The notes under the pieces were generated by a model that was not told the origin of the DNA, made no database searches, and saw nothing but the letters and a program-made list of their open reading frames with translations. From Parcubacteria group bacterium GW2011_GWD2_42_14 (GTDB lineage: Bacteria > Patescibacteriota > Minisyncoccia > Phycocordibacterales > UBA12088): 32,550 nucleotides of DNA. Position numbers and translations under genes: made by a program. The stretch lies in the NCBI GenBank assembly GCA_000998045.1, contig LCCS01000008.1:1-32550 (forward strand), given 5' to 3'. Of this stretch, positions 1 through 8,862 are shown piece after piece; positions within the stretch are counted from its first letter, which is position 1; every line of letters begins with the position of its first letter.

Positions 1-58
1 CCATTGCAGCTGCATCACGACGGACGCGAGGCATGTGGGGATTTTTTGTGTATGCCAT
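1..58 (-). CDS. N-terminal fragment of a gene running off the left edge, possibly transposase-like
   Basis: On the minus strand an ATG at 58..56 opens 19 codons to the window edge, reading MAYTKNPHMPRVRRDAAAM. A good -10 box (TATACT) lies 8 nt upstream. From memory, this start resembles the first residues of HTH/integrase-type (IS481-like) transposases in CPR genomes, but 19 residues cannot settle it. It is divergent from the glycosyltransferase operon that follows. Confidence 0.4.
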   Translation of the reverse strand, partial: MAYTKNPHMPRVRRDAAAM

Positions 59-66
59 ATGACGCT

Positions 67-72
67 AGTATA
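67..72 (-). promoter_or_regulatory. -10 box TATACT of the edge gene
   Basis: TATACT on the minus strand ends 8 nt before the ATG of the fragment at 1-58, which predicts an almost leaderless transcript. No convincing -35 is visible. Confidence 0.35.
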
Positions 73-105
73 GTGCGTCCAAGCTATTGAACCATTACGA
101 AAAGA

Positions 106-134
106 TTGACGAGATTATTTTTCTGTGCTAAGAT
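106..134 (+). promoter_or_regulatory. Candidate promoter of the glycosylation operon
   Basis: TTGACG (106-111) and TAAGAT (129-134) are separated by 17 nt, which fits a housekeeping sigma factor. The predicted start is near 141, giving a leader of about 117 nt that contains the inverted repeat at 189-209. Confidence 0.4.
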
Positions 135-188
135 TAAAAAATACATTAGATAGCAGTCCCGAATCATTGTCTAGACTGACTTAACCCA

Positions 189-209
189 TTTGAAAACGTT
201 GTTTTCAAA
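189..209. promoter_or_regulatory. 9-bp inverted repeat in the operon leader
   Basis: TTTGAAAAC and GTTTTCAAA are perfect arms around a 3-nt centre, 48 bp before the first glycosyltransferase start. It could be an operator or a leader hairpin. No U-run follows, so a terminator is less likely. Confidence 0.4.
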
Positions 210-257
210 AGAACCTCGATATTTTTAGTAGAAGGCGCACAGATAACCTGTAGTTTT

Positions 258-1013
258 ATGAATACAAAAACAAAAAAAATAGTTGCACTTGTTCCGTGTC
301 ACAACGAAGCTGAAGGTGTGGAAAAAGTTGTACAGGGTTTCTTTGACGAAGTGAAGAAAAATACAGGCTACTCTCTAGAAGTAATTGTTATTGATAATAA
401 CTCCAATGACGCAACAGCGCAGGTGGCACGAGACGCTGGGGCAATAGTTATCCATGAAGCAAAAGTTGGAAAGGGTAACGCTATCAGAAAAGGTTTTGAG
501 TCTGTGCCACACGACGCTGACTACGTGGTCATGATTGACGGTGATAACACCTATCAGTCACACGAACTATTCCGACTTATTGAGCCTCTGAGCTCACGCT
601 TTTGTAACGTTGTGATAGGGTCACGACTAACGGGAAAAATATCCGAGGGCGCGATGTCCTCCTTTAACAGGTTTGGAAACTGGATGTTTTCTTTTCTTGT
701 ACGATTTTTTTATAATGCCAATGTGACCGATGTACTCACGGGGTATTTTGCATGGAATTACCAAGCTCTAATGCGTTTGCACCCACATCTCGTTGCTCGG
801 GACTTTGGGATAGAAATGGACATGGTGACCAAGATGGCTGTTTTGGGTGAAAGTATCTCTTGTGTACCCATTACTTATACGTACAGGAGCGGTGTATCAA
901 ACTTGCATCCTGTAAGAGATGGAATACGTATCTTGATGGTTTTTGTACGAAATCTATTTTGGAAATCAGATATGTCGTACGTGGTATTTACACCAAAACT
1001 ATTTAAGTCATAA
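258..1013 (+). CDS. GT2 family glycosyltransferase, polyprenyl-phosphate sugar synthase-like
   Basis: This is a 251-aa GT-A fold enzyme of the DPM1/undecaprenyl-phosphate mannosyl- or glucosyltransferase group. Visible family features are the N-terminal VPCHNEAEG stretch, a VIDNNSNDAT segment, GKGNAIRKGF, and the metal/nucleotide-binding DGD at about residues 94-96 followed by VIGSRLTG. Enzymes of this group move a sugar from a nucleotide donor to a lipid phosphate at the cytoplasmic membrane face; the donor cannot be read from sequence. No terminal membrane pair of the type seen in some homologues is evident, although a hydrophobic patch lies at about residues 135-150. It is the first gene of a plus-strand operon, and the next gene starts 13 nt after its stop. 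The start is the first ATG in frame and lacks a Shine-Dalgarno sequence. Confidence 0.85.
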   Translation: MNTKTKKIVALVPCHNEAEGVEKVVQGFFDEVKKNTGYSLEVIVIDNNSNDATAQVARDAGAIVIHEAKVGKGNAIRKGFESVPHDADYVVMIDGDNTYQSHELFRLIEPLSSRFCNVVIGSRLTGKISEGAMSSFNRFGNWMFSFLVRFFYNANVTDVLTGYFAWNYQALMRLHPHLVARDFGIEMDMVTKMAVLGESISCVPITYTYRSGVSNLHPVRDGIRILMVFVRNLFWKSDMSYVVFTPKLFKS

Positions 1014-1026
1014 CGTAGCGTGTTGT

Positions 1027-2871
1027 ATGAAGATTACCTACGTCGCCATGAATTATCCACCTCATACTGGAGGTCTTGAACTTGTTGCACAAAAACAAGC
1101 GCAGAGTGCGCATGACGCAGGGCACGAGGTCACGGTGGTGACGTTTGCACATCAGCGAGAACAGTTAGGGGCAAATAATGAAAACGGCATAGTCGTAAAA
1201 CGGGTATTTGGTTTACATTTTTTTGAAACATATTTTGGGGTCCCATTTAGTATAGGAGGTGTAGGGATGATACGGACCCTTCGCAGAGAAGTGCGACGTG
1301 CGGATATCGTGCACCTGCATGACGTATTTTATATGACGTCGTGGTTTGCCTACCTGTTTGCACGTCTCTACCATAAGCCCATCCTGCTTACACAGCATGT
1401 TGCCTTAGTGGATCATCCAAGTCGCATTGTACGTAGTGTACAAAAACTGGTGTACCGTATATTTGGTACGCTCATTTTTAAGGCAAGCGAAGTCGTTATT
1501 GTGTATAATCCCATCGTCAAAAATTACTTGCTCCATGCCGGTGTGCCGGAGCAGAAACTACTTGAGGTGCGTAATGGTATAGATGTACATGCGTATGGTC
1601 GCGTGGGTAATGAAGAAAAAAACAAGCTCCGAGAAAAACTGGGTCTTCCACTCCACAAAACACTCATCCTTTTTGTGGGAAGATTTGTTCCCAAGAAAGG
1701 GTATAGGGAGTTGTACGAAGCTCGTGACAATGCGTTGTATGAAATTGTCTTCGTAGGCACGGGGATATTACCACACGCATGGTATCACGAGCCTGGGGTG
1801 CATATTCTTGGGGAACGTTCTCAACAAGAAATGAGTGATATATATACAGCGGCTGATATCTACGTAGCACCAACGAAGGGAGAGCTCTTTACCCTTGCAA
1901 TGCAAGAAGCTCTTGCAAGTGGTTTGCCAGTAATCACTACCTACGAAAAGGAGTATGATTCAGAAGATTTAGATACAAGCAAGATTGTACTCTGTAACCC
2001 AACCCCCAAGGAATTGAAGGACGAAATAATAAAATGCATTGCGGATACTGCACACATGGAGGACATGAGCGCATATTCACGTAGTCTTGCTGAGAATCGG
2101 TTTTCTTGGGATAAAAACATAGAAAGTGTACTTGCACTATATCGTACGCTGGAACAACGAAGTAAAATAGTGAAGGTTACGACGAGCTGGGATGATGGAC
2201 ATGTTCTTGATGTTCGTGTTGCAGAACTTCTTAAAACGTACGGCATACAAGGAACATTTTATATTGCTCCCCGTAACCATGAGTTGAAGGAAGAAGATCG
2301 GTTGAGTGATGAACAGATCAAAATGCTTGCTCAAGAATTTGAAATTGGAGCGCATACTATGTCACATCGATCGCTTGTACATCTCGAAGACAAAGATGCA
2401 TTTTTTGAAATTCGTGATTCACGCCAATACCTTGAAGCTTTGGTATCTAAAAAAATAACAAGCTTTTGTTACCCGCGAGGTGCCTATCAAAAGAAACACA
2501 TTACTATGGTCAAAGATGCTGGATTTTCACTTGCGCGTACGGTACAGCGTTTTTCTACTCGACCAGACCGAACTTCTGCGCTTGAAACGCACACATCTGT
2601 GCACACGTATGACCATTGGTCTGACGTATGGGGTGTCCTCGTGCTTGCTCGAGGTAATCTTCGAACGTTTTTTTCATTGTATCGAAAATGGGATAAAATT
2701 GCAGTTGCGATTTTTGAACGAGTACGAGAACAAGGGGGCGTGTTTCATTTGTGGGGGCACAGCGGGGAGCTGCGAGATCATAATGACTGGAATCGTTTAG
2801 AGAATGTTCTTCGGCATATTGGAGGACGAGAAGGCGTACAGTATGTAGATAACAAAGAAATCTATGGATAG
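1027..2871 (+). CDS. Fusion of GT4 glycosyltransferase and NodB-type polysaccharide deacetylase
   Basis: The ORF track starts at 943, but that would put 71 nt inside the previous gene. The ATG at 1027 gives MKITYVAMNYPPHTGG, a textbook GT4 N-terminus, so I use 614 aa. Residues 1 to about 372 form a two-domain GT4 enzyme: acceptor loop PPHTGGLE, VGRFVPKKGY, and the C-terminal EX7E-type segment GELFTLAMQEALASG. Residues from about 382 form a carbohydrate esterase family 4 domain with SWDDGH (D389, D390), the zinc-ligand motif H443-xxx-H447 in GAHTMSH, and FCYPRGAY. All three motifs look intact, so both halves could be active. The likely job is adding a sugar and then de-N-acetylating it, or working on a neighbouring residue, during glycan assembly. 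No signal peptide is present, so the deacetylase should be cytoplasmic, unlike most exported CE4 enzymes. It overlaps the next gene by 8 nt. Confidence 0.85.
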   Translation: MKITYVAMNYPPHTGGLELVAQKQAQSAHDAGHEVTVVTFAHQREQLGANNENGIVVKRVFGLHFFETYFGVPFSIGGVGMIRTLRREVRRADIVHLHDVFYMTSWFAYLFARLYHKPILLTQHVALVDHPSRIVRSVQKLVYRIFGTLIFKASEVVIVYNPIVKNYLLHAGVPEQKLLEVRNGIDVHAYGRVGNEEKNKLREKLGLPLHKTLILFVGRFVPKKGYRELYEARDNALYEIVFVGTGILPHAWYHEPGVHILGERSQQEMSDIYTAADIYVAPTKGELFTLAMQEALASGLPVITTYEKEYDSEDLDTSKIVLCNPTPKELKDEIIKCIADTAHMEDMSAYSRSLAENRFSWDKNIESVLALYRTLEQRSKIVKVTTSWDDGHVLDVRVAELLKTYGIQGTFYIAPRNHELKEEDRLSDEQIKMLAQEFEIGAHTMSHRSLVHLEDKDAFFEIRDSRQYLEALVSKKITSFCYPRGAYQKKHITMVKDAGFSLARTVQRFSTRPDRTSALETHTSVHTYDHWSDVWGVLVLARGNLRTFFSLYRKWDKIAVAIFERVREQGGVFHLWGHSGELRDHNDWNRLENVLRHIGGREGVQYVDNKEIYG

Positions 2872-5092
2872 TAAAAAAACAGTCTTGTTTGTTGCTCCGT
2901 ACTTTCCTCCACACAGTGGAGGGGTGGAACGCTATGTTTCAGAGATAGTAAAAAATATAGATAAAGATACATGGAATCCTGTCGTACTTACGACAAGTGA
3001 CGGGGGGCAGGATACTCGTGAGGAGTTTGCGGGGTGTATGGTGCATCGTCTTCAATACGACTTTCAAGTATCAAACACACCTTTTTCATTTCAGTGGTTC
3101 TTGAAGGTGCGGTATCTTCTCCGGGATGTAGCACCAGATGTGGTGAATGTGCATATGCCAGTTCCAGGGTTAGGTGATGTGACGGCACTCGTTCTGCCTC
3201 GCGCAATTCCGCTTGTGGTGACGTATCACGGAGAAAGTATGAAAAAGGGTTCACTTGTTGCTGATGTGCTGGTATGGCTGTACGAACATGTACTGCTTCG
3301 TTATGTGCTCCACAGAGCACGACACATCATTTGTTCTTCAGATTCTATACGTCTCCATTTCCTCAAATCGTACATGCATAAAAGTACCACCATACTCCCG
3401 GGAGTTGATACGGAAGTATTTGTTCCCAATGAAAAAATAAAGAACAGCAAGCCAACGGTGTTGTTTGTCGCGGGACTTGGTAAAGGTGACGACCATAAGG
3501 GGTTGAAAATTCTGCTACGAGCTATAAAAAAAGTGCGAGCTGTCATACCTGATGTACAGCTTGTTGTGGTGGGGGATGGTACGAGAAGATCGTACTTTGA
3601 AAAAAAAGTTATTGAACGTGGACTGGAAGAGGTGGTGCAATTTAAGGGGAGACTTCATGGTCGAGCACTGGTGGAAGAATACCAAAAAGCGCATCTTTTT
3701 GTATTGCCGACAAAGAACGAAAGTTTCGGTATGGTTATTGCTGAGGCGATGGCAACAGGGTTACCTGTAGTCAGTACCCAGGTTGGTGGTGTTCCGCTTT
3801 TGGTTGACACGGGGGTCACCGGCACGTTAGTGGAGGTGGATGATACGAGTGCACTCACTGCGGAAATTATTTCGTTCCTTAGAGACCCTGAAAAAAGCAC
3901 TGCATTTGGTATTGCGGGAAGAAAAAAAGTCGAAGAAGGATTTAGTTGGGTACAGCGCGCAAAGGCATATGCAACTGTGTTTACTGAAGCAGAGACGCGA
4001 CACCAGACCATTGCACATATCGTTGGGTATTACCCACCTCACCTCGGTGGTATGGAAGTGGTCGCCAGTGAGGTTGCAAAAGAGCTTGCGCGCAAAGGGT
4101 ATGATGTTCGTGTTTTTACCAGTACCTTGGGGGGGAAAATAGTAGAAACCGTCGAACGGCATAAGAATTACATTCTACGCAGACTACAGAGTAGCGAGTT
4201 TGCACATACGCCGATTTTGTGGAGCTTACCTTTTCATCTTTTGGTATTGCCACAAGGCACCATACTCCACGTGCACCTTGCGCAAGCAGGCATTCCTGAG
4301 ATTGCATTACTTGTTGCAAAGATACGAGGCTTCCGTACAGTGATACATTTTCATCTTGATGTTGAACCTTCTGGGAAACTTGGTCCGCTGTTTCTTCAGT
4401 ATAAAAAACACGTACTCGGTATTGTGTTGCGCAGAGCTGACCGTGTTCTTACCTTCTCAGAGGAACAGAAGGAGTTTATACATACCACGTATGCGGTTCA
4501 GAGGGATGTCATCCACACCATCCCGAATGGAATAGGGTCTGTATATTTTAAGATTATGCATACAAAAAAAAGTGACGTGGTACGCCTTTTGAGTGTGGGA
4601 CGTCTCACTGTACAAAAACGAATTGATAGAATAATAGCAATGTTCCCGCTCCTTACGTTTGACGCAAAGCTTACTATTGTGGGAGAAGGTGAAGACAGAG
4701 AAGCATTAGAAATACTTGCTGCAAAAACAGCTCCTAAAAAAGTAATTTTTACAGGTAAAAAATCACCAAAGCAGGTACGTAATCACTATCGTAATGCGGA
4801 CATCTTCCTCATCCCTTCAGATAAGGAGGGCATGCCTATGGTAGTGCTTGAGGCTATGGCTGCAGGTGTTCCTGTTGTTGCTTCAAATGTGTTCGGGCTC
4901 CGTGAGGTGGTTGGAGGTGTAGGTGAGTTGGTAGATAACCCTAGCCCAGAGTCGTTTGCAAATACACTCAATGTCTTAGTACGAGATGAAGAGAAACGTA
5001 ATGCAATGCGAGAACGAGGGAGAGCTTTTACGCGTGAACTCTCTTGGCCGGTAGTCGTATCTAAAATCGAAGTGGTGTACACAAATATATGA
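2864..5092 (+). CDS. Tandem GT4-GT4 glycosyltransferase fusion
   Basis: The 742-aa protein contains two complete GT4 glycosyltransferases in series. The first (about residues 1-372) opens with VAPYFPPHSGGVERYV and carries NESFGMVIAEAMATG. The second (about 380-742) opens with VGYYPPHLGGMEVVA and carries KEGMPMVVLEAMAAG. Each half is of normal GT4 length and keeps its own nucleotide-sugar EX7E-like region, so this is a bifunctional enzyme rather than a decayed duplicate. The halves are clearly diverged, which argues for two different linkages. The start ATG lies inside the last codons of the deacetylase fusion and the stop overlaps the next gene by 4 nt (ATGA), which indicates translational coupling. 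Substrates cannot be inferred. Confidence 0.85.
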   Translation: MDSKKTVLFVAPYFPPHSGGVERYVSEIVKNIDKDTWNPVVLTTSDGGQDTREEFAGCMVHRLQYDFQVSNTPFSFQWFLKVRYLLRDVAPDVVNVHMPVPGLGDVTALVLPRAIPLVVTYHGESMKKGSLVADVLVWLYEHVLLRYVLHRARHIICSSDSIRLHFLKSYMHKSTTILPGVDTEVFVPNEKIKNSKPTVLFVAGLGKGDDHKGLKILLRAIKKVRAVIPDVQLVVVGDGTRRSYFEKKVIERGLEEVVQFKGRLHGRALVEEYQKAHLFVLPTKNESFGMVIAEAMATGLPVVSTQVGGVPLLVDTGVTGTLVEVDDTSALTAEIISFLRDPEKSTAFGIAGRKKVEEGFSWVQRAKAYATVFTEAETRHQTIAHIVGYYPPHLGGMEVVASEVAKELARKGYDVRVFTSTLGGKIVETVERHKNYILRRLQSSEFAHTPILWSLPFHLLVLPQGTILHVHLAQAGIPEIALLVAKIRGFRTVIHFHLDVEPSGKLGPLFLQYKKHVLGIVLRRADRVLTFSEEQKEFIHTTYAVQRDVIHTIPNGIGSVYFKIMHTKKSDVVRLLSVGRLTVQKRIDRIIAMFPLLTFDAKLTIVGEGEDREALEILAAKTAPKKVIFTGKKSPKQVRNHYRNADIFLIPSDKEGMPMVVLEAMAAGVPVVASNVFGLREVVGGVGELVDNPSPESFANTLNVLVRDEEKRNAMRERGRAFTRELSWPVVVSKIEVVYTNI

Positions 5093-7485
5093 GCATACGA
5101 GAATTACGTGTTACAAAAAAAACATTTCTTCACGTAAGTGTTGCGTGGATGGTTTTGTTTGTGTTGCTTGCAAGTACCTCGCTTAATCCATTCGGAATTC
5201 TATACCTTGTCGGTATTCCACTCATGGTATTTTTTCCTGGGTACCTCACGGTTTTGATGCTACCTCTCGACAAACTCAATAGTGCCTCGCGCACAGTTTT
5301 TTCTGTAGGGTTGAGTATCCTATGGCTTCTTACGATAGGTTTGTTTGGAAACTGGGTTTTGCCGTATCTCTCAGTAGATCGCCCACTAGATACAGCATCT
5401 ATTCTTTTTGAGATGGTGGTGCTCATAGGCACGCTTGTATATATGGTATATCAGAGATTTACTCCTCGGTTCATAACCGTACCTCGCTATGTAGTAGGAC
5501 ACACACGTTTTGATGTGGTCGTAGTGTGCATAGCAGGCGCTTTTTTTGTTCTCAGTATTGTAGGACCACTTCGTCTCAACAATGGAGGAGGGAATGAGTA
5601 TGTTATGGCACTTCTCTTTGGACTATCCCTTTTCAGTGTATACCTGTTTCGAAATGCAGAGAGAGTAAGTACCAACGTGCTACCCTTCCTCATCTATCTC
5701 GTCTCCCTTGCGTTACTTCTCATGACTTCGCTTCGAGGGTGGTTTATTTCAGGTCATGATATTCAGCGTGAGTTTTTTGTGTTTCAACTTGCCAAAAACG
5801 CGGGACTCTGGAGCCATTCCATGTATGTCGATGCATACAATGCATGTCTCTCTATTACGATACTACCTACCATGCTTGCTAATGCTTTGCATGTACCCGA
5901 TGTGTATGTGTATAAGGTTGTTTTTCAGATGATTTTTGCACTCGTAGCGGTTATCGTTTTTCTCCTTAGTCGAAAATGGTTAGAACAAAAAACAGCGGTG
6001 CTTGCAACTCTCTTCTTTGTCATATTCCCAACCTTCTTTCAAGATATGCCTTTTCTTGTGCGCCAAGAGATAGCATTCCTCTTTTTTGGGCTCATGCTTC
6101 TCGTGCTCTTTGAGGAAGCAATAGTGCTCTGGCTTCGGCAGGCAATCTTTATGTGTATGGGAATAGGAGTTATTTTGTCCCACTACTCTACGACATACAC
6201 GGTACTGTTTATCTTTGGGTTGGTAAGTATCTCTATGGTGTTTTTAGCTAAGACGGGGGTAGGTGCTGCACGTACCTTGGCACGTATCTCACCTGCAAAT
6301 GTGCAATTCTTCTCACAGAAAAAAATAACCGTAACCATGGTGACCGTTCTCTTTCTGCTCAGTGTGCTTTGGACTAGTGTCATCACTGACACTGACGGAC
6401 ACGTCAAAGAGGTCGCAGGTAATATTTGGTACGCGATTCAAGGAGGTTTTGATGGGAGCGCACATTCTCCTGATGTGTTTGTCTTCTTTACATTTTCTCG
6501 AGGCACCACGCACAAAACCCTTCCAGAGTATGTGAGTACTGTAGTCAACGAGATGCGCGAAGAAAATCCTGATAGGTACTATGCTTCAAGTACATATGAA
6601 ATGTATCGGTTCTCTCCGAGAGTAGAGCAAGAAGTCCCTCCTACCGCACTTGGTGCGGTAGCTTTTGGTAGCATACCCCTTGGTGAGCTTGTCATTAGCT
6701 TTGGAAAAGTATTGGCGAAGGTGATGCAGGTGACTGTGCCTATAGGATTGCTCTTCGTGCTCTTTCGTAAAAAATGGATACGAAATGTGGACGGGGAGAT
6801 GTATTTACTGGCTGTGTATAGTATCGTGTTTATCGTGCTCTGTATCGTGGTACCTCTGCTTTCACGAGAGTACGGCGTGTTCCGCGCTATGCAACAATCC
6901 ATGTTTGTTTTAGCTCCTTTTATGGTGGTTGGTACGCTTGTAGTCGCAAAAGGTTTTGCATGGATAGCAGAATGGTGGTTCGCATTGTTTAAACTCACTC
7001 CTCGACAGATAGATACTGAGTACGTGTTTCGCTTCTCGGGACTTCTGATGATTCTTTTCTTTCTGTATGCGACAGGTTTCTTGACCCAGCTGGTGGGAGG
7101 CAATATCCCTGCAGTACATCTCAACAACCTGGGAAATGATTTTGACCACTATGTCGTTACTCCTGATGAAGCAGTTGCTATTGAGTGGCTGGAAAGCAGG
7201 GTGGAAGAAGACCGAAAACGTACTGGCATGGTGCCTCTCATACATGCTGATAGGTTTGGTAAAAAGAAGCTGGAAGCGGTAGTTGAGACGCCAATTTCAG
7301 GAGATATTTTTCCCGGAAGTATTCAGAAAGATGCATATGTTTTTGTCGGACCCGCAGTGCTCAAGGGAAGAGTCGCAGTCCTTATGTATGATGGAGATTT
7401 GTTGCGGTATGAGTATCCTGTAGAGTTTCTGGAAAAAAACAAAGAAGTGGTGTTTAGAAACGCTACGGTTCGTATATATAAGTAG
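5089..7485 (+). CDS. DUF2206-like polytopic membrane protein of the glycosylation operon
   Basis: This 798-aa protein is strongly hydrophobic, with roughly a dozen transmembrane segments, and ends in a soluble C-terminal part of about 130 residues. The first 100 residues contain a PGYL segment after a hydrophobic hairpin, as in DUF1616-type proteins. The segment around HDIQREFFVFQLAKN, followed by YNACLSITILPTM, recalls DUF2206 proteins, which often accompany cell-surface glycan genes in archaea and CPR. A role in glycan polymerisation, ligation or lipid-linked sugar transfer is plausible but unproven. It is the last gene of the four-gene operon and overlaps the previous gene by 4 nt. Confidence 0.65.
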   Translation: MSIRELRVTKKTFLHVSVAWMVLFVLLASTSLNPFGILYLVGIPLMVFFPGYLTVLMLPLDKLNSASRTVFSVGLSILWLLTIGLFGNWVLPYLSVDRPLDTASILFEMVVLIGTLVYMVYQRFTPRFITVPRYVVGHTRFDVVVVCIAGAFFVLSIVGPLRLNNGGGNEYVMALLFGLSLFSVYLFRNAERVSTNVLPFLIYLVSLALLLMTSLRGWFISGHDIQREFFVFQLAKNAGLWSHSMYVDAYNACLSITILPTMLANALHVPDVYVYKVVFQMIFALVAVIVFLLSRKWLEQKTAVLATLFFVIFPTFFQDMPFLVRQEIAFLFFGLMLLVLFEEAIVLWLRQAIFMCMGIGVILSHYSTTYTVLFIFGLVSISMVFLAKTGVGAARTLARISPANVQFFSQKKITVTMVTVLFLLSVLWTSVITDTDGHVKEVAGNIWYAIQGGFDGSAHSPDVFVFFTFSRGTTHKTLPEYVSTVVNEMREENPDRYYASSTYEMYRFSPRVEQEVPPTALGAVAFGSIPLGELVISFGKVLAKVMQVTVPIGLLFVLFRKKWIRNVDGEMYLLAVYSIVFIVLCIVVPLLSREYGVFRAMQQSMFVLAPFMVVGTLVVAKGFAWIAEWWFALFKLTPRQIDTEYVFRFSGLLMILFFLYATGFLTQLVGGNIPAVHLNNLGNDFDHYVVTPDEAVAIEWLESRVEEDRKRTGMVPLIHADRFGKKKLEAVVETPISGDIFPGSIQKDAYVFVGPAVLKGRVAVLMYDGDLLRYEYPVEFLEKNKEVVFRNATVRIYK

Positions 7486-7494
7486 ACTGCTTAC

Positions 7495-7617
7495 TAATTT
7501 GAAATTTTTAATTTACAATTTGTAATGAATTTTTCAATGATTAAATTTGAAAAAATACGTTTTACTTAAAAAATTAAAGCATTAATGCGTTCAATAAAAA
7601 TTAAAAATTTCAAATTA
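7495..7617. repeat. AT-rich 20-bp inverted repeat after the operon
   Basis: Arms at 7495-7514 and 7598-7617 are perfect reverse complements over 20 bp, with an 83-bp A+T-rich spacer. They lie between the operon stop and the next gene. As RNA this could act as a weak terminator or processing signal; as DNA it resembles an intergenic palindromic repeat. Confidence 0.55.
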
Positions 7618-7670
7618 AAAATTACTGTTATGACCCACGAGAAGTGTAGAATTGAAAAAAGTTAAATGGT

Positions 7671-8858
7671 ATGAAAATATTACGCATTACGAGTCTGGGA
7701 TATGAGAGTGGTGGAGCTGAAAACAGTATGGTTTTGCTTAACCCTTTACTCACCACAATGGGGCATACCGTTAAAATTTTATCGAGTGATGCGGGAAAGG
7801 AAATGACGCACTTCAGTGACTTCGAGTTTCTTGCACTTGAGCCCCAGCCATTTTTATTGCGCATATTCTATAGAGCATGGTACCCGCATTCCTACCGCGC
7901 ACTCAAAAAGGTACTACGTACCTATAAACCAGATATTGTGCAGTTGCACACTATGTACTCGGTTTCGCCGTCTGTCTTGTTCTTGCTTAAAGACTACCCT
8001 ACGATAATGACCGTCCATGGTGCGGAGGAGTATACATCAAACTTACTCTTGTGGGCATACCCGAGAAATTTCTTTAAAAAAGGTACCGAGGTGTTTGAGA
8101 AGCAATATCTGAATATCCGAGGATGGGTACATTTTCTGTATAACAAGTTTGTTGTACGACCTGTTTACAAGTATGCATGTAAGAATGTAGATACGTTTTT
8201 GGTAATGAGTAGCTACATGCAAGACAAGTTGCGCGAAGAGGGGATAGAAAGTGTGTGTATACAGAATGCGACAGAACTATTTGCATACAAAGAAATTGAG
8301 AAGAGCCATAAAAATATCTTGTACGCAGGCAGGCTTGAAAAGATTAAAGGTGTGGAGTATCTCTTGCAGGCTATGTCGTGTGTCGTAAAGGCAGAACCGG
8401 AAGTGACGCTCACCATAGCAGGAGAAGGTGAGTATCGAGGTGTCTTGGAAGATGTGGCGCGAGAGCTTGGTGTAGAAAAGAGTGTCACCTTTGTAGGTCA
8501 TAAAACAAGAGACGAACTCCGAGAGTTGTACGAGTACGCAACAGTAGTTGTTGTTCCGTCTGTATGGCCTGAGCCTTTTGGGAAAGTGGGAATTGAAGCG
8601 ATGAGTGTCGGTAGACCTGTTATCGGAAGTGATGTCGGGGGTGTTTCTGAATGGCTCAAAGATGGAGCAACGGGTTTCTTGGTACCGCCTCGCTCTGCTG
8701 AGGCACTTGCTGAAAAGTGTCTGCTTCTTTTTCGAGACACAGAACTTCTTACAAGATTATCAAAACAGGCAGTACAAAACGCTCAAGCATTTTCGATTGA
8801 GGTGTATGCCTCACGTGTCGTAGAGCTGTACGAGTCTATACGACAAAAGTATCAGTAA
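7671..8858 (+). CDS. GT4 family glycosyltransferase
   Basis: This 395-aa enzyme has both Rossmann-like halves of a GT4 (GT-B) glycosyltransferase. The N-terminal loop SGGAEN takes the place of the GG motif that contacts the donor, a VQLHTMYS and VHGAEEY region follows, and the C-terminal donor site shows LYAGRLEKIKGVEYLL and PEPFGKVGIEAMSVG with EX7E-like spacing. Its function should be transfer of an activated sugar to a growing glycan at the cytoplasmic face. It is separated from the upstream operon by 185 bp holding an inverted repeat, so it probably has its own promoter; a TAGAAT at 7647-7652 is a weak -10 candidate. It ends 4 bp from the convergent flippase gene with no visible terminator between them. 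Confidence 0.85.
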   Translation: MKILRITSLGYESGGAENSMVLLNPLLTTMGHTVKILSSDAGKEMTHFSDFEFLALEPQPFLLRIFYRAWYPHSYRALKKVLRTYKPDIVQLHTMYSVSPSVLFLLKDYPTIMTVHGAEEYTSNLLLWAYPRNFFKKGTEVFEKQYLNIRGWVHFLYNKFVVRPVYKYACKNVDTFLVMSSYMQDKLREEGIESVCIQNATELFAYKEIEKSHKNILYAGRLEKIKGVEYLLQAMSCVVKAEPEVTLTIAGEGEYRGVLEDVARELGVEKSVTFVGHKTRDELRELYEYATVVVVPSVWPEPFGKVGIEAMSVGRPVIGSDVGGVSEWLKDGATGFLVPPRSAEALAEKCLLLFRDTELLTRLSKQAVQNAQAFSIEVYASRVVELYESIRQKYQ

Positions 8859-8862
8859 GAAG

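Noticed and set aside
943-1026. Upstream start of the GT4-deacetylase gene
   Set aside because: The extension overlaps the previous gene by 71 nt and encodes residues unlike a GT4 start, whereas the ATG at 1027 gives the canonical N-terminus.
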